Positions 32,401 to 40,700 of a stretch of 50,198 bases of DNA are shown here, piece after piece. Source of the stretch: Candidatus Omnitrophota bacterium (GTDB taxonomy: Bacteria > Omnitrophota > Gorgyraeia > 2-01-FULL-45-10). Position 1 is the first letter of the stretch; every line of letters starts with the position of its first letter. Made by a program: the position numbers and the translations under genes. Location: contig JAFGJL010000040.1 in the NCBI GenBank assembly GCA_016929115.1, positions 1-50,198 on the forward strand, in the 5' to 3' direction. The notes beneath the pieces are model-generated. The model was not told the origin of the DNA, made no database searches, and saw only the letters and a program-made list of their open reading frames with translations.

Positions 32401-35400
32401 GCTACTGCCTCCGGAACGTTACAACGAAAATGAATTCAACCTTATAAAATATAACGGCACAATCGGCAAAAAAGGCAAAGAGCTTACCTACGGCGACCAG
32501 GACAGGCAGTTCGGCGTCGAAGCGAACAGGGAGTTCTCCAAGACAATCCGCGAGAAAGCGCCCGCAGCGTCCCGGCGGACGTTCAGGTCCTACGAAGAGA
32601 TCATGTTCAGGGACTATTTCGAGGATATCTTCGAGAAGAACATCGAGCTCTTCGTCCTGCTCTCTTACCGCATGATGGCGGAAGGCGCCGAATTGGATAG
32701 CGCCCTTAAAAGACAGGATGAGTTGAAGGCGGAGCTTCTGTCCCTCACAGAAAAATATCCCTACTACATGTTCCGCGAGGACGGGGGTTTTCGGAATACC
32801 GTTGCCTATATCAATAATAGGATCGAGCGAGCCATAGAGCTCATCAACAAAAAAGACGAGCCGGCCGCGCACTGGTGTCTGACCGGCGTAGTGAACAGGA
32901 TCAGGGATGCCAGGATGGACCTTTTCGAGAAATGGCTCGAGCGGAAACGGCGCTACCAGAAGAAGCTCGTAAGGCAGGGGAGGGTCGTAAGGCTTTCGCA
33001 AAGCCGCTACCGCGTCCATGACGGCGGTAAAAGGCCCATAGTGGACCACGCCGATATAGAATTCGAGACGCTTTGGGAGGCGATGAGGTCCGTATGGGAA
33101 CAGATCGATTCGGAGATAGACGAACGCCGCGATGTCAGGAGATGGGCCGATTCGCTCGATAACCTGAGAGAGATGATGCATTCGAGTGATTTCAAACTGT
33201 CCCAGGACCAGATAGCGGCTATAAGCCGCGCCATCAGCGACATCACGGCCGGCATGGTGAAGCCAGGCGGTGAACTTAAGGTCGAAGAGAAGAGGATAGC
33301 CAAATTATTCCTTGAAGCGTCTGTAAAGATGTTGTCGCTCGGAGACAGGCATATACGTACGGTCGCCATCTTCATGGAGAAGGCCGAGGCCCTGCTAAGG
33401 GCGCGGCTGGATAATACGGAGTCGATAATAAACAGCCTTCACGAAGTCCGGCTCGGCGCGGTGATGCTGGAAGCCGACAGGCGGGATAAGGACCTTATCG
33501 AGAGGGCCGAAGATGTCATTTCGCTATTGGATGCCGGAAGGTATGACGAAGCCAAAGGCAATATGTTCGGCATAACGCGGCTCAACGACCTTAAAGGTGA
33601 ACCGGAGTACAAAGGCCTCCACGATATAGTGTGGCCTGCCATTACCAGGCCCGAACTCATAAAGCAGGCCGCGCCGTATATGAGGCTCATCATACGAAAA
33701 TGCAGCGAGGCACTCTTCCTGCGCTATATGCTGAGAAAATATTGGAGCGAACTGGTGCGTCGCGAGCTCTCATCGTCCCGGCCGGTCGACAGGGAGGCGT
33801 TCATAGAGGAGGTCTTCGCCAAGATAGCCGATGACAATGCGGCGTTGCAGGCGATGACGCGCGGCCGAGCAAGGTGGTGGGCGAAGTTCTACCAGGCGGT
33901 GAACATACCGCTTAAAGTGGATGGCCCGAAAGGCAGGGATGGCCGGGTATCCAATCCCGTCTTTGAGGCGGCATCCGTTTATATTTTTATACTGGGATTC
34001 GGGCATCTGGCGGACGCCCTCAGAAAAGAACGCGTCATTACCAAAGGCCTGGTCGAGACAAAGGCGTATATCGAAGGCATCCTGTCGCAGCGCAAGCACC
34101 TGATACGCGAGGACCTGCCGGGCCTGGCAGATGCGCTGGCTAAGGATTACGGGCTCGATGACGCCCAGGCGGCGCAGCTTAAGTCGTGCGTGAGGGTCGA
34201 GAAGAGGAGCACCGAAGAGGCGGAGATGGTCAAGCTTGCGCAGGAGCGCGCTGCCGCGCGGCTTGCGCCAGGGCCTGCCAAGGCGCCGAAGGCCGATGCG
34301 TCATCCCCGCATGCCATGATGCTTGGATTTAACGGTATGAGGATAATGGATGACAAGAACGAGCGTTTCAGGCTGGAGATGCTGTCCGAAGAAAAAGGGC
34401 GTTACCCGCTTTCGCTCCAGATCGTCAGAGAATCGGACGGTATACTGATAGGTTCGGTGCAGTTCGAGATAACGAAAGACCGCACGCGGAATATATGGGT
34501 GCTCGAGCTCGGGCTGGCGAACATTTATGGCAACGTTAAGGGCGTGAACTATCAGGGAAGAGGTCTCTTCACGAGGGTCCTCCGCTTGATGACCGATGCC
34601 ATGCCTGACGGCTCCGAACTCAATATCCCGTCTCTTGAGGAGACCGAAACCCTGAAAGCGCTTGCGCGCGGTGTCTCCTGGACAAAAACCAAGATGGGGA
34701 AGATCTTTTACGGGAACGGATGGAAGCCGCAGCTTATAGCCATACACGACCTGGATAAGTCCGGCACTTACGTGCTATACGACCGCAAAGGCCAGTGGCC
34801 CGAGTTCTGCGATGAGCCTAAGTTCTTGGAAACGCTGGAAAAGGCGATCGCCGATATCGACAAGACCGACAGGCCGGAAGGCGCGAATATCAATGTAGTG
34901 CTTTACAAGCCATGCGAAGACGGGGCGCCGCTCATCGCGAGATCCGTCGAAATGCCCAAGGATGACAAAGTGTTGGCCGCCCAGCTGGCGCGGGCGCCAC
35001 CGTTTATTAAGGGCATACACGAACTATTGATGAGCAGCGGTCGTCCCGCATTTGCGACAGGCTCGAAGATACTGATATCCGAAAATCTCTTAAGCCCGGA
35101 AGACGCCTTAGCGCTGCGCTCGGTTCTTGGGAAAAATATCGTAGAGATACTGCCTGCCGAAGCGATACGTAATGCCGCGATGAATGGCGCTGTTTCCAGG
35201 GACAAGCTCGGTTGCATCGTGACGAGGGAAGAATTTAATAGCTTATGGAATGGTTCGCACAGGACGAACAATAAGTCGACGGTTCTTGTCCTGGATGAGG
35301 ACCTGAAGGATACGCGCTACCTGTATATAGAAGGCGTGATAGGTTTGGCGCTGGCCATGATGAACGGCGACACCGGGCGTGTGCGTGGTTATGCGTCGCT

Positions 35401-35569
35401 TTTATTCTCGACGTTAATCGACGACCAGGTGCTCGAGCTGTTGAAGAGGGACAACCCGATAGAGTTCGCTATCCGCGCGATACTGAGGTTTAAGCCGGTC
35501 GAGCCGATGAAAACAGGGGAGTTGCAGCAATATAAGAAGACGGTGGAGGCTGCGCTCGCGGCAGCGTAA
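29459..35569 (+). CDS. Giant protein 3 (2036 aa): signal anchor, TM segments, TPR, HExxE region, GNAT-like, C-terminal cap
   Basis: DIAWAYP...SLAVPGMQNRDV N-terminus shared with giant 2; TPR-like YHMLGILEFNVKNYAGAEAAFERAVEKEP; C-cap shared with giant 1. Confidence 0.9.
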   Translation: MIASIKRLKGPVTVIAMALIAAFIAYDIAWAYPDEGGSSLAVPGMQNRDVIARVRVGLIIDLIERRGTLTGLAIMKLDDILVWQKSGLSEFDGVEFDVIKHKKKVIEVRLRFNDQREIFLIRYFDPESGKALPVPVGYDDVTEALSHSNPIGTVSHIYRQVLRKRIVVPAPKKPAKPVVVINERPVSRSGPSLGPGMWTMLKQIVAENPSIAPQGWDAIDKLFDDKFDEFMRQDFRGDGLKTAMGYYSEFESFYRGVRDVAGSKKSRILKPKDESAEDLLDRLDDFDRYVRTKLSWIFILDRYWSEIQGAREERNGLKTESAAELLLKRNSLFMAMQPFARLLEEDEQVFRALKVVIAIAEGKPVPPAAIEPVKERPEKPLQIAVKKPAGATKEVTPPSAPAKEKTPPVSSFIGYLKNVNWKYMAITSAAAIPLAFLLSLVLPVNIFTVSIALMLPIVCFFLFSWSWQGLIFTILASVALSVFLPIPWFGLSLTAILMGHMIVHKGAALRRGTAAGKGTAGAPQQAPAVAKKEESQAASAKKTEPRDANDPLSGVTIESDVLDRIIQVIRAMWGETADAAVKREERAKRLSDYAIMNALFASGHLKDVPEYRDLKEELRPLVARELEKIEKGYSFDFKNVLEKLKNWRHEKDKDLAHALSEVAQEVATGLKPTDTESTRTGEMLAIQELIAERCGIGEKRFELILRHLIVARIRETVRSNEMIGAASGDDYHMLGILEFNVKNYAGAEAAFERAVEKEPFRQEFVFTLGVVKHLLQDWDEAKKYYGDFIRINKATERHAPEDEARIKLTELLIKKTDKRIPLIKGRLPEGNLIGKVYIDKEATQQVLSGVNAAERNGFVEFCGPAGDILYTKEGKEARVKLAGEVVPVESGHALKIMEDNEHIRGFADTQNVYIARSLSKNPIAIYHEFKESYYASHPEQLPQGVNAHTFLRGCGTDIRELLSHRKISGLGAEELVEYIKKLLPPERYNENEFNLIKYNGTIGKKGKELTYGDQDRQFGVEANREFSKTIREKAPAASRRTFRSYEEIMFRDYFEDIFEKNIELFVLLSYRMMAEGAELDSALKRQDELKAELLSLTEKYPYYMFREDGGFRNTVAYINNRIERAIELINKKDEPAAHWCLTGVVNRIRDARMDLFEKWLERKRRYQKKLVRQGRVVRLSQSRYRVHDGGKRPIVDHADIEFETLWEAMRSVWEQIDSEIDERRDVRRWADSLDNLREMMHSSDFKLSQDQIAAISRAISDITAGMVKPGGELKVEEKRIAKLFLEASVKMLSLGDRHIRTVAIFMEKAEALLRARLDNTESIINSLHEVRLGAVMLEADRRDKDLIERAEDVISLLDAGRYDEAKGNMFGITRLNDLKGEPEYKGLHDIVWPAITRPELIKQAAPYMRLIIRKCSEALFLRYMLRKYWSELVRRELSSSRPVDREAFIEEVFAKIADDNAALQAMTRGRARWWAKFYQAVNIPLKVDGPKGRDGRVSNPVFEAASVYIFILGFGHLADALRKERVITKGLVETKAYIEGILSQRKHLIREDLPGLADALAKDYGLDDAQAAQLKSCVRVEKRSTEEAEMVKLAQERAAARLAPGPAKAPKADASSPHAMMLGFNGMRIMDDKNERFRLEMLSEEKGRYPLSLQIVRESDGILIGSVQFEITKDRTRNIWVLELGLANIYGNVKGVNYQGRGLFTRVLRLMTDAMPDGSELNIPSLEETETLKALARGVSWTKTKMGKIFYGNGWKPQLIAIHDLDKSGTYVLYDRKGQWPEFCDEPKFLETLEKAIADIDKTDRPEGANINVVLYKPCEDGAPLIARSVEMPKDDKVLAAQLARAPPFIKGIHELLMSSGRPAFATGSKILISENLLSPEDALALRSVLGKNIVEILPAEAIRNAAMNGAVSRDKLGCIVTREEFNSLWNGSHRTNNKSTVLVLDEDLKDTRYLYIEGVIGLALAMMNGDTGRVRGYASLLFSTLIDDQVLELLKRDNPIEFAIRAILRFKPVEPMKTGELQQYKKTVEAALAAA
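35055..35569 (+). other. C-terminal cap domain of giant 3
   Basis: GSKILISENLLSPEDALALRSVL...STVLVLDEDLKDTRYLYIEGVIGLALAMMNGD...LELLKRDNPIEFAIRAILRFKPVEPM. Confidence 0.92.
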
Positions 35570-35572
35570 TTG

Positions 35573-35618
35573 TTTCCCGCCCCGGCCGGGAACCGCGGTT
35601 CCCGGCCGGGGCGGGAAA
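35573..35618. repeat. Perfect 46-bp palindrome
   Basis: TTTCCCGCCCCGGCCGGGAACCG|CGGTTCCCGGCCGGGGCGGGAAA. Confidence 0.97.
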
Positions 35619-35630
35619 TGGGCGGCGTGA

Positions 35631-36188
35631 TTATGCGAGTTTTACCTCGTGCAGTTTCGTATAGATGGGACCGCTCGGGGTGAGGGTGGATTGAAATAAT
35701 ATTACGGATGAAATCCTGTGAGGACTGCTGGCGGGGCTCTGGCAGTCCTTTATTTTTGCCTTTAATTTATCCTTGTTCATAGGCGACTTGACGCGGCCGA
35801 CAGTCAGATGCGCGGCGAAAGGCCGCTCTTCCTTTTGAAAACCTATCTTCGACAGGCCGTCATCGACTGCCTGGGCCAATCTCTTCGATTCTTCAGTGCC
35901 TTTATCCAACCCCACCCATACCACGCGCGGGAATTCCATCTTGGGAAAAGCGCCGATATCCTTTATGGTTATATCGAAGGCGCTTATACTTTTTCCGATA
36001 TTATCAAGGACCTGCTTTATCTCTTCCGCCTTCTTCTCATCTATATCGCCAAGGAATTTAAGCGTGAGATGTATGTTATGCGGCTCGACCCATTTTACGT
36101 TAGCGCCGGCGTATTTCAGGTGGGACTGGACCTGCCTGAGGGCGTCGCGTATTTCATCGGAGATGTCTATCGCGATGAAGGTGCGCAT
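35631..36188 (-). CDS. thpR: RNA 2',3'-cyclic phosphodiesterase (2H phosphoesterase)
   Basis: MRTFIAIDISDEIRDALRQVQ, HIHLTLKFLGDI and AHLTVGRVKS HxTx motifs; overlaps the cinA stop. Confidence 0.92.
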   Translation of the reverse strand: MRTFIAIDISDEIRDALRQVQSHLKYAGANVKWVEPHNIHLTLKFLGDIDEKKAEEIKQVLDNIGKSISAFDITIKDIGAFPKMEFPRVVWVGLDKGTEESKRLAQAVDDGLSKIGFQKEERPFAAHLTVGRVKSPMNKDKLKAKIKDCQSPASSPHRISSVILFQSTLTPSGPIYTKLHEVKLA

Positions 36189-37327
36189 TACGCATTTCTC
36201 CTGATCATGTCCAGCGCGACCTGGGATGCCTGGAACTTTATCTCTTTGCGTGAACCCCTGAACCTGCATTCCCTGACGATGCGCTTCTTGTCCGTTACGA
36301 GCGCGATATAGACCAGTCCCACCGGCTTTTTTGCCGTGCCGCCGGTTGGGCCGGCTATCCCGGTTATGCCGATACCTATATATGCGCCGGCGAGTTTCCT
36401 TACGCCTTTCGCCATCATCGCGGCGACCTCTTTCGAGACAGCGCCGCGCTTTTTCAGGGCCTCTTTAGGGACGCCGAGGATCTTTTCCTTGGCCTTGTTC
36501 GCGTATGTCACGGTACCCATTAAAAAATAGTCTGAGCTGCCGCTCACGTTCGTTATCCTGCTGGAGACGAGCCCGCCGGTGCAGGATTCGGCTACGGCGA
36601 TGGTCCTCTTCTTTTTGCGCAACGCCTTGCCGACCGCTTCTTCAAGCGTCTGGTCGTCGTATCCGAAGATATTGTTTTTCAATCTCGAAACGACAGTCTT
36701 TTCCACCCTCGCTATATCGCGGCGCGCCGCCTTCTTGCCTTTGGCCTTCGACATTACCTTTAGTGTCACCTCACCCAGCTTAGCGTATATGCCTACGGTC
36801 GTCGGCGGTTTTATATCTAAAAGGTCTTTCACCTTCGCGTTGACCTGCGATTCGGCGAGCCCGGTCGTCTTTATGGCGCGCGAGAGAAGCGTCCAGCCGC
36901 CGCTTTTTTTCCTTAAATAGGGGAGGGCATCGTTGGCGAACATCGGTTCGAGTTCTCTCGGAGGGCCGGGCAGGCATATTATTATCTTACCTTTGTGTTC
37001 TGCGATGAGGCCCGGCGCTGTCCCCACCTTATTTCTAAGCCACTTTACGCCTTTGGGGATGAGCCGCCTGTTCAGCAGTTTTGCAACGGTACGAATGGTG
37101 ATATCGTCCACGGTTGGGCCGAGGCCGCCGGTCGTTATGACGATGTCCGAACGGTCGAGGGTCCGGCGCAGCGATTCGTAAAGGCGCAAGGGGTTGTCGC
37201 CGACGGTCATCTGGTGGTAGAGGTCGATGCCTGTCTCGGCGAGCTTGCGGGCCAGGTAGGCGGCGTTGGTGTTCACGATGTGGCCGAGAAGAAGCTCCGT
37301 GCCGATAGAAATGATCTCTGCCCTCAT
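36188..37327 (-). CDS. cinA: CinA family nicotinamide-nucleotide amidohydrolase
   Basis: MRAEIISIGTELLLGHIVNTNAAYLA...TTGGLGPTVDD and C-terminal VAESCTGGLVSSRITNVSGSSDYF, GITGIAGPTGGT. Confidence 0.94.
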   Translation of the reverse strand: MRAEIISIGTELLLGHIVNTNAAYLARKLAETGIDLYHQMTVGDNPLRLYESLRRTLDRSDIVITTGGLGPTVDDITIRTVAKLLNRRLIPKGVKWLRNKVGTAPGLIAEHKGKIIICLPGPPRELEPMFANDALPYLRKKSGGWTLLSRAIKTTGLAESQVNAKVKDLLDIKPPTTVGIYAKLGEVTLKVMSKAKGKKAARRDIARVEKTVVSRLKNNIFGYDDQTLEEAVGKALRKKKRTIAVAESCTGGLVSSRITNVSGSSDYFLMGTVTYANKAKEKILGVPKEALKKRGAVSKEVAAMMAKGVRKLAGAYIGIGITGIAGPTGGTAKKPVGLVYIALVTDKKRIVRECRFRGSRKEIKFQASQVALDMIRRNA

Positions 37328-37372
37328 AAACCTATTATATAGCATCGCAGTATCGATGGTCAACCCCATATA

Positions 37373-37409
37373 TCCACCTGCGCGGCGGTTGATCCACCGC
37401 GCAGGTGGA
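37373..37409. repeat. Inverted repeat, 16-bp arms with one mismatch, loop TTGAT
   Basis: TCCACCTGCGCGGCGG-TTGAT-CCACCGCGCAGGTGGA. Confidence 0.85.
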
Positions 37410-37500
37410 ATAACAAAAAAATGAAATATTTTGCAACAATTTGGGCGTTTTTTCCGTCTTTATATATGAAGGCCGTTTCCATGCGCGGGCTGAAAACACT

Positions 37501-37529
37501 TTACAATAAGGAGGTGATGCATATATAAT
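37501..37529 (+). promoter_or_regulatory. Candidate recA promoter TTACAA-N17-TATAAT
   Basis: TTACAA 37501-37506 and TATAAT 37524-37529. Confidence 0.55.
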
Positions 37530-37558
37530 ATATTCCACGATAATATGTTTAGAGTATA

Positions 37559-37573
37559 TTGTAATTATTACAA
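37559..37573. promoter_or_regulatory. Perfect dyad TTGTAAT-T-ATTACAA upstream of the recA RBS, candidate operator
   Basis: 7-bp perfect arms, 1-nt centre, between the candidate promoter and TAGGAGAG RBS. Confidence 0.4.
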
Positions 37574-37587
37574 ATAGGAGAGTCAAA

Positions 37588-38673
37588 ATGGTTAAGCACA
37601 AGCCGAAAGAGAAGGAAGAAGTTAAACATCATAAGGAAGAGGTGAAGCAGGAACAGAAGGATGCGGCGGCGCAGGAGAAGGCGCTTGAGCATAAGGCGAA
37701 GGCGCTGGAGCTCGCGGTCGAGCATATCGAGAAGCAGTTCGGCAAGGGCTCGATCATGAAGCTGGGCCAGGACTTCAAGGTAGATGTCCCGGCAATACCG
37801 ACGGGCTCGATATCCATCGATATCGCCCTCGGCGTCGGCGGCGTACCGCGCGGCCGCGTCGTCGAGATATTCGGGCCGGAGTCGAGCGGCAAGACGACGC
37901 TTACCTTGAGCATCATCGCCAATGCCCAGCGGCTGGGAGGCACGGCGGCCTTCATCGACGCCGAGCACGCGTTCGACGCCGCCTACGCTAAGATGATCGG
38001 CGTGAACCTCGATAACCTCCTCATGTCCCAGCCGGACACAGGCGAGCAGGCGCTTGAGATCGCGGAGACGCTGGTGAAATCCAACGCCGTCGACGTCATC
38101 GTCGTAGATTCCGTCGCCGCGCTCACGCCGCGCGCCGAGATCGAGGGCGATATCGGCGATTCGCACATGGGCCTGCAGGCGCGGCTCATGAGCCAGGCGC
38201 TGCGCAAGCTGTCGGGCTCGATATCCAAGTCGAAGACATGCGTCATATTCATCAACCAGATCCGCGAGAAGATCGGCGTCTTCTTCGGCAACCCCGAGAC
38301 GACGCCGGGCGGCCGGGCGCTGAAGTTCTACGCGTCGGTCAGGATCGACCTGCGGCGCATCGCCTCGCTCAAGAAGGGCGAGGTGGTCGTCGGTAACCGC
38401 GTGCGCGCGTCGATAGTAAAGAACAAGGTGGCGCCGCCGTTCAGGAAGGCCGAGTTCGACATCATGTACGACGAAGGCATCTCGAAGACCTCGAGCGTCC
38501 TCGATACGGCCGAGGCCCTCGGCGTGTTGCAGAAGAGCGGGGCGTGGCTTCTGTACGGCGAGGAGAAGTTGGGCCAGGGCAAGGAGAACGCGAAGGCCTA
38601 TCTCAAAGAGAATCCCAGGACGCTCGCAAAGATCGAAAGAGAGATAAAGGACAAGGCGCTGCAGACAGCATAA
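37588..38673 (+). CDS. recA: Recombinase RecA with charged N-terminal extension
   Basis: [65 protein letters not shown]. Confidence 0.98.
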   Translation: MVKHKPKEKEEVKHHKEEVKQEQKDAAAQEKALEHKAKALELAVEHIEKQFGKGSIMKLGQDFKVDVPAIPTGSISIDIALGVGGVPRGRVVEIFGPESSGKTTLTLSIIANAQRLGGTAAFIDAEHAFDAAYAKMIGVNLDNLLMSQPDTGEQALEIAETLVKSNAVDVIVVDSVAALTPRAEIEGDIGDSHMGLQARLMSQALRKLSGSISKSKTCVIFINQIREKIGVFFGNPETTPGGRALKFYASVRIDLRRIASLKKGEVVVGNRVRASIVKNKVAPPFRKAEFDIMYDEGISKTSSVLDTAEALGVLQKSGAWLLYGEEKLGQGKENAKAYLKENPRTLAKIEREIKDKALQTA

Positions 38674-38684
38674 GCGTAAGCCTG

Positions 38685-40160
38685 ATGATATCAGCTACCC
38701 GCAGATACTTGATAGCTCTGCTAGCGGTTCTCGTCGTCTGCGCCCTGCCTTTACAGGCGGGCGCAGCCGACGAGGTTTCGCTCCAGAACGCCTTCACGGA
38801 TGTCGCCGAGAAGGTCGGCCCGACTGTGGTCACGATAGCGATGGAACGGACAGGCCGTGTCCCGCTGGTCGCGCCAGGTTTCAGGCGGTTCGGCCCGCAG
38901 GCAGCCCCCGGCAAACCCGACCCATTCGAAGAATTCATCAAGACCTACTTCGGCAACCTGCCGCAGGCGGAGTTCAAGCAACAGGGCCTGGGCAGCGGCG
39001 TTATCATCAACAAAGAGGGCTACATCGTAACGAACCAGCACGTGATCGAGAACGCCACTAAGATCACCGCCATCCTTTCGGACGGCAGGAGCTTCCCGGC
39101 ACAAGTGATAGGCGAGGACAGGCGAAGCGACCTTGCCGTGATAAAGATCGAGGCCGCGAACCTGCCGGTCGCCGAGCTGGGCGATTCTGACAGACTGAAG
39201 CCCGGCCAATGGACCATAGCTATCGGCAACCCCTTCGGCTACCTTATGCGAAGCCCGGAGCCTACTATAACGGTCGGCGTGATAAGCGCCCTCCACCGCT
39301 CCATCCCGGTCCCGGCGAACGATATCGCGCGTGAATACATGAACCTGATACAGACGGACGCTGCCATCAACCCCGGCAACTCCGGCGGGCCGCTCTGTGA
39401 CCTGAACGGCAAGGTGATAGGGATAAACGTCGCTGTCTTCTCGCAGGCCGGCGGCTCGATAGGGATGAACTTCGCCATCCCGGTGAACATGGCGAAGAAG
39501 ATACTCGAAGACCTCATGCAGGGCCGGAAGGTCGCCTACGGCTGGCTGGGCATACTCATACAGGATATCACGCCGCAGATGGCGAATTATTTCGGCCTCT
39601 CGTCCATGGAGGGCATCCTCATAGCGGGCATTTATAAGGGTACGTCAGCCGAAAAGAGCGGGTTAAAGCCGGGGGACGTCATAACAAAATTCAACGGCGC
39701 TAAAGTCGCCGATATGCGGGACCTCACCTATAAGGTGCTGCACTCCACGATAGGCGAAAAGGCGCGGATCTGTGTTATCAGGGACAAGAAGGAAAAAGTG
39801 ATAGAGGCTGTCATAGAGCCGCAACCGGGCCAGGCGCCGCCGCCACAAAAAGAGGAAGAGAAGGAGCCGGCCGTTAAGCAGGACGTCTCCGTATGGCGGG
39901 GCATAAGGGCCGTGAGCATCACGGAAAAGACGGCGTCCCAATTAGGCCCAGGCGACAGGAAGGGCGTTGCGGTGATCGATGTGGAGGCCGACAGCCCGGC
40001 CTATATCAGCGGCTTGAGGCCCGGGGACATCATAAGGGAGATGAACCGCGGCCAGGTCACGGACCTGAACGGATACAGGAGGGCGGCCGAAGCCGCGCGC
40101 GGCAATGTCCTCCTGCGCACCGATAAAGGATACTTCATTGTCGGCGAAAGCGAGAAGTAA
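38685..40160 (+). CDS. degP: Do-like periplasmic serine protease (HtrA/DegP) with two PDZ domains
   Basis: Signal peptide MISATRRYLIALLAVLVVCALPLQAGA; VTNQHVIE, SDLAVIKIE, NPGNSGGPL triad; PDZ repeats. Confidence 0.93.
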   Translation: MISATRRYLIALLAVLVVCALPLQAGAADEVSLQNAFTDVAEKVGPTVVTIAMERTGRVPLVAPGFRRFGPQAAPGKPDPFEEFIKTYFGNLPQAEFKQQGLGSGVIINKEGYIVTNQHVIENATKITAILSDGRSFPAQVIGEDRRSDLAVIKIEAANLPVAELGDSDRLKPGQWTIAIGNPFGYLMRSPEPTITVGVISALHRSIPVPANDIAREYMNLIQTDAAINPGNSGGPLCDLNGKVIGINVAVFSQAGGSIGMNFAIPVNMAKKILEDLMQGRKVAYGWLGILIQDITPQMANYFGLSSMEGILIAGIYKGTSAEKSGLKPGDVITKFNGAKVADMRDLTYKVLHSTIGEKARICVIRDKKEKVIEAVIEPQPGQAPPPQKEEEKEPAVKQDVSVWRGIRAVSITEKTASQLGPGDRKGVAVIDVEADSPAYISGLRPGDIIREMNRGQVTDLNGYRRAAEAARGNVLLRTDKGYFIVGESEK

Positions 40161-40632
40161 GGGCGCCGCGGAAAAGACAGGCTCGCGCGCGCTCAATAAC
40201 GCGTACAGCCTGCTGCGAATGCGGCCGCGCAGCGAGTTCGAGATACGGGAGCGCTTGCGCGCAAAGGGATACGGCGGCGCGTTGATAGACGATATCGTGG
40301 CCGGGTTGAAGAGCCGCGGCGACATAGACGACCGGAAATTCGCGGGCTTCTGGGTCGATTCGCGGATGCACCTGAATCCGGTCGGCGATGTGGTATTGAG
40401 GCACGAGCTTAAGGCGAAGGGCGTCGCGACAGCCGTTATCGACGCGGCGCTCGAGGCTAAGTCGAAGGCGTACGACGAATACGAGCTGGCACTTGCGATG
40501 GCAGCCGAGCGGTTCGAGCGCCTGAAGAAACTCGACAGGCCCAAGGCCATGAAGCGCCTGTATGATTTTCTGCTGCGCCGCGGCTTCGCGTATGAGACGG
40601 TGAGAAGGATAGTGGAGAAATTAGCTAAGTAA
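40138..40632 (+). CDS. recX: Regulatory protein RecX
   Basis: ALNNAYSLLRMRPRSEFEIRERLRAKGYGGALIDDIVAGLKSRGDIDDRKFAGFWVDSR; start (TTG 40138) uncertain. Confidence 0.85.
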   Translation: MSAKARSKGAAEKTGSRALNNAYSLLRMRPRSEFEIRERLRAKGYGGALIDDIVAGLKSRGDIDDRKFAGFWVDSRMHLNPVGDVVLRHELKAKGVATAVIDAALEAKSKAYDEYELALAMAAERFERLKKLDRPKAMKRLYDFLLRRGFAYETVRRIVEKLAK

Positions 40633-40636
40633 GCCA

Positions 40637-40691
40637 GGTTCCCGGCCGGGGCGGGAAACAGGGTTCTTAGTTCCCGCCCCGGCCGGGAACC
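40637..40691. repeat. Inverted repeat sharing its arm with the 35573 palindrome, in inside-out arrangement
   Basis: GGTTCCCGGCCGGGGCGGGAA-ACAGGGTTCTTAG-TTCCCGCCCCGGCCGGGAACC. Confidence 0.95.
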
Positions 40692-40700
40692 AAGCACGAC

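Noticed and set aside
35573-35618. Palindrome as an ordinary intrinsic terminator between convergent giant 3 and thpR
   Set aside because: No T-tract on either side, and its unit recurs inside-out at 40637-40691, which fits a repeat family better; a termination role is not excluded.
37508-37528. Near-perfect anti-SD match AAGGAGGTGAT followed by ATG CAT ATA TAA (three-codon ORF)
   Set aside because: Lies in the spacer of the candidate recA promoter, so probably not transcribed; SD-to-ATG distance is also too short.
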